Shown: one piece after another, positions 24,696 to 38,300 of the stretch
Layout: every line of letters begins with the position of its first letter
Numbering within the stretch: position 1 is the first letter of the stretch
Origin: Symbiodinium natans
Lineage: Eukaryota > Sar > Dinophyceae > Suessiales > Symbiodiniaceae
DNA: 64,000 bases
Assembly: GCA_905221605.1 (NCBI GenBank)
Contig: CAJNDS010002607.1
Span: forward strand, 208,501 to 272,500
Direction: 5' to 3'
Translations under genes and position numbers: made by a program
The notes under the pieces: generated by a model
Databases searched by the model: none
Told to the model about the DNA's origin: nothing
The model's input: the letters and a program-made list of their open reading frames with translations, nothing else

Positions 24696-26291
24696 TTGCT
24701 GCGCACAACTAGCTATGAAAGGATATGTTTAAGGAGGTACAGTAACCCTCCAAGTTGAAACTCGATCTGCCCAAGCGAATCCCATCTGCCCACTTGTATG
24801 GAAATTCGAACTCTTCGGAAGCAAGCAGAGTCCGATCACAACAGTAGGCAGTAGGCAGTAAGCTCCCTTTTTGCGGAGGAATGTGTTCTGGGGCATGTGC
24901 AAAACATGCGACATGCTACTCACTCACACACGAAGTGGATAGATCGTTGGCCACTTTTCGTACTCCCGGATTGAGTGGTAATGTCGAGGCGTCCAAACCG
25001 AACCCGTGCAGCAGGTGTGTGGTAGCGGCGCCACATCATCTCCACCCCTGCTGTACGAAATCAGTTCGTCGACCCCTTTCCAAGCCGGGAGAAAGAATGT
25101 ACAATGGGCGGTGTGGGCGGGAGAGCAAAAATCTCTGGTACTGCTCCCGAGCCTCGCGCGGCTGCGGGGCATATGTATATACATATATATATATATATAT
25201 GTACATTCCTGATCACAGTTCTCGGCACTCGCTCGCTACATGTCACTTTGCACCGAGATGCATCCCAACATTTCTCACTCCATACCAGCACGACCAACAG
25301 TTTGAAGCCAATAGCCTCTGGTGCCTGTAACACATTAAGCCTGCTTTCACTGTTGGTGTGGGATGAATAAAGTGCTCGTGACACGCAAACAACAAATGCC
25401 ACCGGCCATCCGCACCAAGCGCTACATCTGCGAAAAGCTTCGGAACAGTTTGTCACTGCAAGCTCTACAGCGTCCATGGTCCCTACTCCGCACACGACAA
25501 GATCACCTCACCCCGAAACTACGAAAATGCTGACCTAGCGCAGACAACTGTTCGAGACAGGGTGAGTTAAGCTCCCGACAAAGTGCTCGGCCCTGACACC
25601 TGAACCTTACCCTACTGCAAGTACTATACTCCCCAAAACCCGATTTTCTCGTGATGTTCTAGGAGCCCTGGTGCGTCGAGGCAGCGGCCGTCCGGTTGCC
25701 CTTGACAAGTGGCCAGTTCGTCATCACCTCAGCGGGACTCGTCAACAAAACAACCCTTCTAACCTTATAAGAACGACATGCTGGCGTCGTGACAGGCATC
25801 CAACCCGGAGAGTTCAAGGCTCAAGGTGCTTGGGTCGAGGGTCTGTTGTGTTCGTCCCGGCTTGCAGGCAACCATCAAAGCTTAGGGGAACGCATGCTGC
25901 TGAGGTCCGGGGCATGCCACATGGGGTCCACAAGGCCCTCCGGTGCCGGGTTCGTAAGGTCCGCAAGTGTCGCTCGGCCATCCCCGTTTCCACCGGTCCC
26001 GGTGAGATACGTACCTTACGTACCTACTGTGGCCTTGCAAGCTTTGGAAATTGTCACCCTTCCGAGCTGGCAGGGGAACCAGCAGCGCCGGTGCCGGATT
26101 CGATTTGGCCCACCTCATCTAGCCGATGGCTGCCCACGAAATACTGACCTTCTGCGCACGCCTTCCTACTCCCCGAGAAAACGCTCAAGCCACAATAAAC
26201 ACACCACAACACAACATACACCCAAAAAGCCACAACAAAGCATTCCCAACAGCAGAATGCCTTCATGCTCTTTGAGATGTTTGGCGTTTTC

Positions 26292-26530
26292 GGAAGCCCG
26301 GAAACTGCTTCTGGCTAGGCTTTCGGTAGAAAATCCATGCCGGCTTTTCGAAGAAAGCGAGGCAAGAAATCGACGTCAAGATTGCATTGTTGGAAGCCCA
26401 GGCAGTGCATTCGGCTAGGTTCGGGTCAAGCCTGCTGCGAAGCTTCTAAGCTAGAAAAGCTAGACAAAGACGCCGAATGCGCCTTTGGAAGCCTAGAAAA
26501 TGCATCCGGCTAGGCTCCGGAACCAGATTC
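26292..26530 (+). repeat. Three diverged copies of a ~96-bp tandem unit
   Basis: GGAAGCCC...TGCATTCGGCTAGG-type starts at about 26293, 26391 and 26486. Copies share GAAGCTT and GACGCCGAATGCGCCTTT-like tails with substantial divergence. Confidence 0.75.
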
Positions 26531-26937
26531 AGGCGAAGCTTGGGGAAGGGCCGCCTCCATCTCCCTCCTATAGTGATCGTTTGGGGCTTAAAAGTATCGG
26601 GTGGGAAGAAAAGGTGTTGGGCTCCACCGCCCCAAGTACTCAGCGATCTTCAACAGGCATTCCAGTTCATATGAGGCCGTGGCATGCATCACGATGACCG
26701 CCACGCATCCTGCGTGCAAGCTTTTATGCAGACGAAGGGGTTGAGCAAGGCCCAGACTGCCATCTTGCACCGGAGGGCGGCTTACTTACCATAATTCCAA
26801 CACAAAGTGCTCCTTCCGGAACCTGACCCCCAGAGTTCTCTCAGAACACCTCCAGTCTGCCTCCAGACATCTCCAGTTCCGCCCAAGCCCGCCCAAAACC
26901 CGAAGAACCGTACCCTGGCCGCCTAACCCCAGGGCGC

Positions 26938-26965
26938 CTGCGAAGGCGAAGCCGAAGAGCATGAA
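26938..26965 (-). CDS. Possible 28-nt membrane exon (FMLFGFAFA)
   Basis: CTGAG|TTC opens FMLFGFAFA and a GC donor (GCAG|GCGCCC) closes it. Hydrophobic and in the right order between the Cys-rich and FSC exons, but very short. Confidence 0.25.
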
Positions 26966-27177
26966 CTCAGTGCCGGATCCTCCTCGATGGGGCTGAGGCT
27001 GGCTCCATGTTCGAGGTTCGGGGCGTTGGGGTTTGGGTGTGGGCGGTTTGGGGTTTGTTTTTGCTTTGGGGTTTTGGGGTTCGGGGGTTCGGATGTGAGG
27101 GCTTTGGTCTGGGGCTTGGTATTTCCCCCTGCGTTAGGGTGAAATCCGCTGATGGGTCCATGAAACCTGAACCCATT

Positions 27178-27201
27178 AACCATTAGCCATTTTGGCCCCA
27201 G
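27178..27201 (+). other. Dinoflagellate spliced-leader-like sequence (possible relic)
   Basis: Contains TAGCCATTTTGGC, an exact 13-nt match to the core of the dinoflagellate spliced leader. Flanking ACC upstream and CCCCAG downstream align with one inserted base and three mismatches. Relic leaders mark retroposed mRNAs in dinoflagellates. The local CATTAAC/CATTAGC words offer a chance alternative. Confidence 0.4.
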
Positions 27202-27322
27202 CAGTGGGTTGACCCATAAACCGTCTCATCATTGTGGTTTCAGCATGTTTCGCAACTCATTGACCAATTAACCTTGTTGCGCTTATACAAACACCTGCAG
27301 TGCTGCAGTTTCGTTATACAAT

Positions 27323-27381
27323 CACTGGTGTTTAAATTTGGGCCAGGGGTGTCACCCCTGGCCCAAATTTAAACACCAGTG
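27323..27381. repeat. Perfect 59-bp palindrome (29-bp arms, 1-nt centre)
   Basis: 27323-27351 is the exact reverse complement of 27353-27381 around T27352. The arms read CACTGGTGTTTAAATTTGGG... Two further flanking bases pair after one mismatch. There are no indels. Confidence 0.95.
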
Positions 27382-29327
27382 TTTTTGGATGACATAGAGG
27401 GTGTTCCTTTCAACAAACTAAAGCAAGAGAGCTTTTCTTGCTGACGTGCAATCCAAAGAAAAGACAGGTTTTCCAGCCGAGGAAATGCAGTTTTTGGATT
27501 AAGTATGTCGGTTTACGAAAACAAGAGGCTCCTAAAATAGACTCCCCAATAGTAGGATGGCGGGCCCCCCCCCCCCCCCCCCCACCCCGCCGGTACCATT
27601 TTGGGAGATATGCCTGGCAAGCCCTATCCACAACCTACAACATCGAATCGAGAATTAAAGAGATGAAGCGGATCTGTATCTTAACTCCACTATGCCAGCG
27701 TAGATCCCAAACAGTGGGAGACCATGTGAGCCCACCCTATTCAAAGGTCGGCGCGAGAACCAGTCCGGTCAAAATACAACGCGCGATGGAAACACGCAGC
27801 AGTACTGAAGAGTAGCATACCCCAAGATTTCATAGCCCGCTGTAACATTACTTACACCTTTCACCTGCAGCAGCATTGCGCAGGTGCTGTTGCGCCTGAA
27901 CTCCTTTTCTGGATGGACTGTCTTGATCTACTTCGAAACTAGAGAGGGTTCTGTATGTTCTGTCTTGTTTTGGGAAGCAAGTCGTATTCATTCCTCACTA
28001 TCAAAGAGGATGAACTCTCAAGGTTTTCCATCCAAACGAGGGAATTGAGAACCCAAACGTGTGCCCTCGGCTTATCGCCCCGTGATGCCCCGTGTATGAC
28101 AAAAGAAAGCGAGTCCTTCTTCAGACTCCTTCGACTCAAGACATGAGAGCCTAGCCCTCAATGTGTTTGAACAAATTTCTTCTTTCGTAAAAATATTGCA
28201 AAGGAGCGAGCGCTTCTGTCAGAAGAACCTTCGAAGTTGCAAGAAGAACAGAACTCGTCCTCATCTTGAGGAGGAATGACAACCCTCCACCCACAACTGC
28301 AGTTCCGAAGAAAGACCGCGCTCTGATCTCTTCTGAGGAAAGGGGTCACTCACAGGAAGCGAAAGTGTCACTCGTTTTCTGACTACGTCAGAGCCATTTG
28401 AGGGTTTCTGTTCTTGTTGGTGAGACTCCTGCCGTTCCATGGGTCGGGAGAACCCCCCTCTTTTTCATGAAGCCCCACCCCCTCATTGTTTGAGAAACGA
28501 CAGGATCCCGAATTGAACTTTTTGAGTGCAATAAATGTCCAGCCATTTCGGGAAATAAGTCAGGAAATGACACAAGATGGCAACAATGATATGTTGATCT
28601 TCAGTTCATTCACTAAATTCAGGGCCGACATTAATATCTACAGACTTAAAACACTTAAAATGTAAATAGACATGTAAACTCATTTAAAACGTTCAAACTT
28701 CATTTGGGCCGACGAAAAAATCACAGCGGCCTGTGCCACCCTCTGGGAGAGCATTTTTGATTCACTGCCCGGACCCAGATGAACAGCAAACCTCTTGAAC
28801 AACCGCAGGAGGGGGGGGTGGGGGGGCTGTTTCTGGATGGCCCTCAACCCAGCCTGAGCAAGCGCCACACTCGCCGGCCTGACAGAGGCCAAAGGTTTCG
28901 TCAGGCAATCACCCAAGCGAACTACTACAAGCGCTGGTGTGGCCCTTCCAACCTCAAGTGCCCAGCCCTATGCCACCCGCTCAATCAACCCTCCTCAACC
29001 CAACAACACGCGCAGGGTTTAGGGTTGTAAGTTATAAGGGCTCTTGACGCGTATCTGGCAGGGCAGATTCCCATTGGTGCCCAAGCCACCAAAGAAGTGC
29101 CTTTCCAAACAACAAAAGAGAGTCGCTGCATTTCTGAGTGAACGCCGCAACCTCCAAGTCTGACACGTTCGAACCAACCCTAGGCTCGAAGCCCTGTACC
29201 TTAAACATAAAGGAGCCACGAGGATAAACGCGTCTAATACTCAACTGGCCTCGCACTAGGCAACAGGACGAGTATCACTCACCCCAAGCTCGCCAGACCC
29301 CTTGGGCTTCACTTGCTGCCACGGTGC

Positions 29328-29377
29328 CCCCCACTCTTGGCCAGCAGGGCAGCGCGCGCACACGAGGTCGACCAGAC
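29328..29377 (-). CDS. Exon: LVDLVCARCPAGQEWG segment
   Basis: Acceptor TTCAG|GTCTGG region; encodes LVDLVCARCPAGQEWG, the 'GxxGxxCxxCPxGxxWxxxxC' step before the membrane domain in this family. GC donor GGG|GCACCG, phase 0. A further open stretch at 29041-29170 on the minus strand (SDSLLLFGKALLWWLGHQ) may be the next exon. Confidence 0.65.
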
Positions 29378-32300
29378 CTGAACATGCAACCGTACGGGTT
29401 TCTCAAGCTTTACAGATACGGGAGCTCAACCTTAAACCATTACAAGTTCAAACTGATGTGATGCTTTGGTGGCATTGGTCACCTCCCCCCCCCCCCCCAG
29501 ACCCCAGACCCCCCCCGCAGACCCCCCCCACACATTTTCTATCTTTCGGAGCCGGCTTGGGCTAGCCTTCGCGAGTGGAAGCCTCGGAGGGAGAAGAGAC
29601 CGAGACTCTGGAGCTACTCAGCTACGCGGCGAGGTTCGAGAATGCTGCGTGCAGACAAGAATTTGACACCCTGCCCGGCGATTATTTCATGGTCAATGGT
29701 CACCCATTTCTTCTTGTCACAGCGGACCCATTCGAGTTTGCCGAACAACGTAGGAGAATATGACCTTGCGCCGGGTTTCCCTCGACCCACGGTTAAGAAT
29801 GCGACTTGCCTCAAGGCCCTAAGGCGTTAAATAAACATTCTCAAGCCTTCCTTCTTCTGGCCCAAGCTAGTGCAGTTCTTGTAAAAGCTTTGGGGGGCTG
29901 CACTCTTCCCGTTGCGGGCTTACGGCTACTATTAGCTATGCCATGCATGCTTCAGCATGTGAGGGCCTTTACTTGCAGGTGTTCTGAAAGGGTGTGGCTA
30001 GCTCGGGGCGTTGAGCTTGCCAGGTCTCAGGCAGATGCACGCACAAGCTGGCTAACTACAGTCTCCCAGTTCCCCCTCGTGCCTTAAACGGCACCATCGG
30101 CACCTTATCTCCCTAAACCCAAACGTCATACAAGCAGCCTGGCGCTGCCCAGAAACTGGGCCGCCCCCGCCAACACCTACAACCTGCTTACAACAACATC
30201 GGCAGGAGAGCACTTTGCAGCATTGCCGTTCAGGTGTGGGCCCGGATTGCTCTCATTCGAAAAAAGATTTGAGCAACCTTCTAGCTTTATAGAGTTAGTG
30301 ACGTGCGTACGAATACCGGTGCGAATGTGGGAGCAGTTTTACGCGGAAGGCAACGGCCACACGGAGATTCTCTTCTTGCTGTATCTCGGATGCTCATCTG
30401 CTTTGAAAATCTGCTCCCCTTATCCACTCAAACTTGACTCAACAACGAGGCTTTGTTTGTCGGCCGGTGACGCAATACCAACTATTCGCATAAGGAAACA
30501 AGCCGAATCTTGGTATATTCCGAGCACAGCTCCAGCAACTTGGAGCGTGGTTTTCAGGTTGCATGAAGGCGAGAGATCGCAAGTGCTGCAATCAGATCTG
30601 TTCAACCGTGCTACAGTCTTCTGTGCTTACCTCCAGATCACTCCCGCTATGAATCTGTACGTCGTGAACATCACAACCCTCAACTGCATGAAGAAAGAGC
30701 CCAAGCCGGCATGTAAGAGCAGAAACTCAGAACCAAATCCCATGCCTCCCAGGCAACTTTCGGGGTCTCCCCCAACGCAGATCTCCTCCCAGTTGGGCCG
30801 TTCTATTGAAGCGCTTTAGCATGTAACTTAAAGTTTAGGGACTGCTGTAAGCTTCAGATGCGTTTCGGGCCAGGGAACAAGCACAGGCCTGATGTTCGGG
30901 GCTGTTTCCTTGAGGGAAGCAGGGCAGTTTCGGGCTTAGCGCTTGCAGGTTTAGGCATTTTATCTTCGGGTGGGAAGCTTTGCCCTTTGTCAACGAGGCT
31001 GCTCTCAAGTGCCTCCAAATGGCGTCGCGCCAGCACTTCGCTAGCAGAAGCCAGCAAAAGACATAATCTCTTGCACCCAGTAGAAACTGCAGTGGATATG
31101 CTCAGAATCACTTTGTAACCCCTATACACATCACATCTCACTTTGCAAAGGCTGTGCCTGAAAGCAGATCGGCGTCAACGCCAAGCCTCAACCCCTAGCC
31201 TAAACTGCTCTTCGGCTCGTCCCTAGCCCTTTAAAAGTGCCAGGGCTCTCTCAAGTGGTTGCAAGAACTGTTCGCACATGCAGTAAACCCGGAACCCTAA
31301 AGTTTCGGGCCTTCTGGAAGAGGTGAGCGGTGTAACCAGGGTTTATAGAACTCATTAAACCCCTGAACCGCCTAAACCTCAACTGAACCCCTATACAGGC
31401 ACCTAACTGAAGCATACACAGATGGACATGTTGGGATTCAGATGTCCTCCTGCAGGCACTTGTAGACCTCCAGTCAGCAGATTAGGTTTCTGGCTTAGGG
31501 CCTATGGAGTTTAGCCGCTTAGCCCCAGTCCTCATCCCTAACACGCCGGCCAAGCTCCATAAGCTCTGTAAGCATCTGTAAGCCCTATACCACCAGTATC
31601 AAAATATCCCTCTGAGCCCTCTGCAGCCCTCTGCAGCCCTTAGCCCGAAATCTGCGATGCTTTCTTCTCTTTCTGGACGGAGTCACCCTAACCCCCAAAA
31701 CGTAAGAATCTAGGGGGCTGAGGATGCAAAAGTTGAGGTGTGAGGTCCGACATGCCAGTACGGTAGGAGCCTGCACCTCTCCTTCAGCTAGGTTTTGAGG
31801 GTTTGGGGTTTCTCCACTTTCTTAGACGAAGGCGCACGGGACGACCTCGAATCAGTGAACCAGTTGGGGACTTAGAGCTTGGTAGGAGCTTGAGGCCTCT
31901 GAGGTCCAGGGTCCTCCTAAAACCTCTCAAGCCCTCTAGGCCCTGGAGACCCCTAAAGCTTACATCCAACCCAACCTTGCGCTAAGCCGGCATCTGGTAC
32001 ACACACTTTAGCCAGGCAAGCGGCGCTCAATGGCTCGCTGTACCTGCAGCAAGTGCGATCGGGGATCTGGTTTGATGTCGACAGTATGCTCCGGAGCCTG
32101 AATCCCAAACCCGCCCCGCATTGGTCATATCCCACCATTGCCCGGAAGCTAACGCCATATTCGGCTGCTTCTTCCGCTATCCCGCAACGGTTCGGGATTG
32201 GGCCCTAAACCCTTCAGCCCCAAAAATGCTGCATCCGACTTTAAGGCAGCGGTTTGGTAAGGCCTCGTTCCAGCACAAAACGAGGACCCCTAAACGGAAA

Positions 32301-34903
32301 AGGGTCCGCGAGGTATACTCCCATCTTCACCACCATGTCATCGAGTTTTGGGCCAGTTTACTCAGGGCTCAGGATCCCAAAGGCCCATAGAGCATCCGAC
32401 TCACAACACGTCCCCCCAGAGAAGCCCAAAGCTGGGCCCTAAACCCGAAGCTCATATCCTGCCCGGGGCGCGTTGCGTAGAATCCTGGCTTCAGCTGCGG
32501 GTAGGGAGTGTCGACGGAGAAGGATGTCGCGTTGTGGAAGTGAGCCATGTCCTTAGTCGCTCATGGCGTCTTTTCTCCCACGGTCTGTCGATTAGACTGT
32601 AGGGCAAGGATGGGTGTGGGAGTCCGAGTTGAGTCGGACATCGATCCCTATCACTTGATGTTCCCCACTCTAAGGCCTTCTGGACACACTCTGGACGCTC
32701 AAAATTCCGCGCATCTCTGTACAAGAGCTTGGGGCTGTCTCTGAAAGACCTTTGCTTGTAGGTCGGTGGATCTGTGGTGTGTCTACACTGCTGGGCTCGC
32801 CGTCCTGACTTTTTGACCGGCCTTTAAACTGCACGGAACACAGAGCATGCCGAGGATTGCCATCTCCAAAAGGAAGGATGCTTTGCAGGCAGACCTCGTA
32901 GCAGATCAGAATGCCCTGTCCGACGCTGTAGCACTTTTGTGGCGCTCTTCGAATTTGCCACAGCTGCCGCCTGCTTCATTGGAGGGGCTGCTGAACACCC
33001 GTCGTGTATCCAGGCTCTTGGCAGGCTCCGGGTCCCTCGACCCCGTGAGAAGAGAACACCTTCCGCCGCGTTTTCGAGCTCAATCTCTTCAATCTCCTCC
33101 TTTGTCCTGGGTCGTAAAGACCAAATGCCCTGAACCCTCAACCCCATCACCGAGCCCCACAGCCCCCAGCTGAGAGCACAGCGAACATCTTCTGCCGAAC
33201 CCTCCAAAAGCAAATCACCATGAGCCCTACACTAACCCACAAAAAAACCCCTAAACCCGTGAACCCTTATCAAACCCCAATCCCGTACTTCAAAACTGTT
33301 AAGCCCTGATCTTTATGTTGATCCTACGCCCTATAGAACCAAACAACCTCAAACTGCCTAAAGTCACAAGAAGACTGGACCCCACAAATCCCCACACAAT
33401 CGAAACCCTAACCCATAAAACCATAATCAAGCCCAAACCGTAAGGAACGACTCTGAGGGTTGCTCGCTCCCGACAGGGCAGGTCATTCCTTCTGGACACG
33501 GCTCGCAGCTGCCTGGGAAGGCTTGAAGTGGTTTTGAGCTGAGGTTGTTTTGCCTGGTTTGATTTCGGGTTGAGGGCTTGGGGTTTCGGGCTGCAGGGTG
33601 GGTGTGTGTGTGTGTGTGGCATTGCGAGAAACATGGAGTGCCGCGACTTCGCGGGCGCTGCCTGGGCAAGAAAGCAAATCTGGAATCTTGAAGTTGGCAG
33701 CAGAGCTGAAAGTTGTATGCTCTATGCGAGATTCGTTGAGACCCGGGGAAGCAGCTGCGATTGAGAGCTCCCTGTCTGGAGCTGAATCGTCTGGCTCGGT
33801 GGTGAAAGTGAAGATCAGGGAAAAACGACCAATATACCGCACAAAACAAGGATGTTGGGGTGACCCGACGAAAACTCTTCAACATCGTCACATATCGTCA
33901 CCCTGACTCGAAAGGCATGGGATGCCGTCGACCACTCGATAGCTCTTGAGTGATCATGTGTGAACACGGAGCAGAGGCAGCTCATCTTGATGAACGTTCG
34001 GAGCACTGCCCGACATTTTCCTTGAAGGGCGGGAGCTTGAGCGCAACAGAAGCTACGCCTTGATGGCAGCAAAAAAAAGCTGGGAAGGCTGGTGACCTCG
34101 TGAGTGCTGCCGAAGCAAGACCACAAGTCTTGAAGGGGTCATGAGGATTTTAGGAGTCAGGATTTCTTGTGATTCGGGCACTGCAACGCAAAGCCCTCAT
34201 CCCATGTTCTTCCAACCATTCACCCCAGCGCCTAACAGAAGCGCCACTTATGTGTCTGTGGCCAAAACCCCTGACACCCTGAAACCCCAAACCCAAAAAC
34301 CTGAATCTGACGTCCTGCAGAGCCTCAAAAGATAGAGCCTCTAAACTCCAAACCCTACACGAACTCTCAGGGTAGGCTACATGGTCCCTTAGAATGGGCC
34401 CTGAAAAGGGGACCCCATATATACCCTAGACAACCCAAGGGCCCATACATCAGAGCCCTTTAAAGGAGGTAAGGGACCACATTAAAGGCCTACGCAACTA
34501 CCCTTACACGAACCATCATCCCGTAGTCCCTATCTATTGTTTCTTTTGTTTAGGGATTAGGCTACTGTGAGAAGAGGCACCGAAGAGGCTCCGATAGGTC
34601 CCTGCCTCACAGACACCTCGGCATACACAAGGCGTCATGTTTTTTTTGCGATTCTGTGTTGAGGGTTTTCAAAGGTCTCTAGGGCCATGTGCGCCATTCT
34701 AGGTTCAGGGCTTAGGGGCCCCGGAGGCTAAGGGCAGTTCACGCGAGATGCATACCAAACACACCAAGACTGTAGGCCCTCTTTTGGCTCGACTCACCAA
34801 AACTCACAGGAGGTATATGGAGGTTGACCACAAAGCATCATTGGGATCCTGCTGAACAAACAAAATCTCAACACAATTGCGGGCAAAACGAATGCTAACC
34901 CCA

Positions 34904-34973
<70 letters not shown>

Positions 34974-35277
34974 CCCTACAGTAGGCATTCAGCCCAGCTG
35001 CAATCCTCGGCCTTCTCCGCAGCCATGAAGGCCTTAGATGCCAAGAACCCCTAAACAAGATGGGTACGTGGTACATCTATGAGTTAAAAGCACATATCGC
35101 TTCACTTCAGGGTCAGAAGCTCCAGCCAGCGGGAGATTGCTGGAGCCCCAGTCCCGTGCCCGACCGTGGGGAAATGCGGAACGCCATGATCTTGGAGAAC
35201 TTCAACTAGAAGTCGTGTCCGTGCGCATCCTGTCCGTCGTACTTTGTTCCAACACTTCCCTGGCTGGACTGACGTCG

Positions 35278-35309
<32 letters not shown>

Positions 35310-38300
35310 GCTGTTGTTGTTGTTGTTGTTGTTGTTGTGGATGACAAGGGGTCATGACCCAACAATATCAAAACAGGCTGTTTTTCTTCGGCCCAACTCT
35401 TCGAAAAGGCTCTTCTGATAAAAAGAGATTATTTCACACTCTCGCGGGTATGGGTGTAGCTGTAGCCCTTCGACCAGGTGTCTTGCCGCACTATTGCCAC
35501 CTTCACTTTCCGCAGCTCGCCGCACACCCCATGTTTTCCGTGCGTTTGCAATGACTGCATGGCCACGCCATGGTGCAGTGGTTGCAGCCCTGACCCTCCT
35601 CGCAAACAAGAAAGTCGATTTCTTCAATCTCAAAAAGGTTTACGAAATATTCGAGTTTGCTGCTTGCTGGAAGTAGTTGTCTTAACAGAAAAGTGTTTGA
35701 CTGTACTTGGACTCATCGAACCCCCAGTCCCTGCAGCTTCTGCAGTCCAGCTGCCGAACCAGTGCTCAACAAGCCTTGTACACCCCAAGAACTTCACCTC
35801 AAGCTTTCTGAGCCTCTCTTGGCCTTGAAGGTAGTAAGGCCTTTAGGCTCTTCCTCACGGAGCCGAGCACCAAGTCGCGATGCATGAAGTCCCAAGAATG
35901 GAACCCCACACGAGCTACAGTCTACAAATGTATACGCTACGCGTGCGCATATACGTAGGGGCTTACGGGCCCATTCGTAAGGGCAATACTCCTCTATCCT
36001 TACAGACCCTCCTGCTGCCCGGCCCCCACGCCCCAGTGCAGTGCAGGCCGCTGTCGTGAGCCCAGCCGAGCAGGTAACGCAGCCGGCGTCGGACATAGTG
36101 CTGAGATGAGCGGAGGGTCATTCAGGGCTGTTGAAATGGCATCCAAATACGTCGTATGGGATAGAGGATACCTAGTCGTACAATAGTATCTGTCCCATTG
36201 CGATTAAGCTCTGTAAGGTTGCACATGCTTTGTGCGCCCCGCCCTCCGAAACAATCGTGGAAAACACCCTTCGTGGCCCCTGCCCTTGGTTTCACAGAAG
36301 TCACGCCTTCCCCTCTTCTGGGGGCTCCGGCTAACTTGAAGAAGGCGTGCCACACGAAATATTTGCAGGACTCCCAGATCGCTTGAGTTCATACAGTAGC
36401 GGGCCCCTCAAACAGTCGCGAGATCCTGGTTGGTTCGCCAAACTTCACTTCTTAGGGAGGCCTCCTCTCAGCCCTTTCTTCAGCTCCCCAAACCCCAGAA
36501 ACGTAGCAATCCAAAGCCCGAAATCCACAACCCGAAGCCTTCGAACCACGGCCATAAGAACCACCGGGAGGCCGGAAAGTTCCCAGGCCGCAGCGGAGGC
36601 AGGCGGACGATCCTGTGTCCTGGGATGGGACGCTCAGGGGTTTGGGGTTCTAGGGTTCAATAGGGATTTTGGGCCTGACGCAAACTGTGCCATCTTAGGG
36701 TTTCCAGGTTTTTGGGCTCGGTTGAGGCTTGAGGCTTTTGGAATTTGAGGGCAGTCAGGGGGTTCGGGGCCACAGGCTCTTTTGGTGACGTCAGGTCTTA
36801 GGGTGACATGTGCTTGGGGTTTAGGACCTCTACGAGCTCAGTGTTTCAGTATCGGGGACTTGTTAGGGATATAAAAGTGTTTTGGGGTTTTAGGGTTCAG
36901 GATTTCAGGGGTTTATCGGGGAGGGGGGAGGGCATATGGAGGGAGGAGGGGAGGGGGGGGGTGGGGCGGGGAGAATGCACAACGCGCCACTACGTAGACT
37001 CTGAACCGTGGAGTGCTCTCGATCTAAACCCAAGATCACTAGACCATCAACTCGTGCGGAAACCAACATGCGGAAAGGAGAAGATGGCAAACTACTAAAT
37101 AAACTGTTAAAACTATTGCTGACCAGCCCTTGTTATTGTTGTCAGAGTTCGGGAGCCCTTATGAAAGGTTTAAGACGATCAAAACTAGAAAAGCCAGCCC
37201 ATCTTAAAGCTTGAATAGTTCGGGAGCCCTTCAACGTCTAATAAAACGATTAAACAAGAAGCTGTGTCATGGCGCTAACAGCTTTAAAGGTTCTGGGACC
37301 TCCCGGAAGCCGATGCCTTCGGCCGTTAAAGTTCTAAAAGCCTTGCTGAAAGTCTTAAAGCTCTCTTGAACTTCTAACAACGAGCCTGCCTAAGAGTCCA
37401 ATATTAGTTCGGGAGCCTTTTCCAGAGTTTACTTTTTCTTCGGGTGCACTTTCATACATTTTTAAACTAGCAAAGCGAATAGAGCCACTGAAGCTACTAT
37501 CTGGAGCATTCTGAGGCAAAACTAACAGCCTGTCAACCTCAGACTCACGTACGCGAAGCGCATGCGAGTGGGCTCTCGAAACACAGATAGGCCTTTGTAT
37601 AGCTGCCAGTTGCGCAAACAACGCAATTGCGAAACATTCTTGTGGCACCGGGAAGATGTGAAGCTCCCGGAGCTGGCGCAGGAGTCTTCTTTAAAGTTGT
37701 AATAATACGTTGATTACAAAAATCTGGGATCGCCGGAAGCCGACGTTTCAGAGTTGTAAAAGCAGGAGGGGGGGGGGGGTTGCAACGCTATGAAGACCGT
37801 TAAATGAAAATTAGACCTATAAACAAAAAGAGCCACTTTAATGGTTTTCAATGTTCTAGGGCCCCTTCGAGTCTTAAAACTACTATAAAACTACTGTACG
37901 AAACCAGTAAAGCAAGCAATGCCACTAAGCCTGGTAAACGTATTACAGCGTAGCCTTGTACAACCTTTCTCTATCGGGTGCACGTTTTCGTGTAACAGCT
38001 ACTGGGCCATAAAAAAAAGCCTGGCGAAAAATGATGGTTCAGGAGCCTTCTTTCAATGAAACTTAAACAAGGGCTGCGGACAGCGGCACATCACATTCAC
38101 AATGTTCACTCGGCAAATTTGAAAGACATTGGGGGCTCATTGGGGGATCCTCAAGTGCAAGTGGACAGAGGCCAGGAGCTCAAGTAGTGGAAAGGGTACC
38201 CGCCCGCAAAAAGTGGAAAGCCGATGTTGGTCTTGGATCTCGGATCCCGTTCGAGGTATGTAGGTCACACAAGGGGGGGGGCAAGTATATGTATATATAT

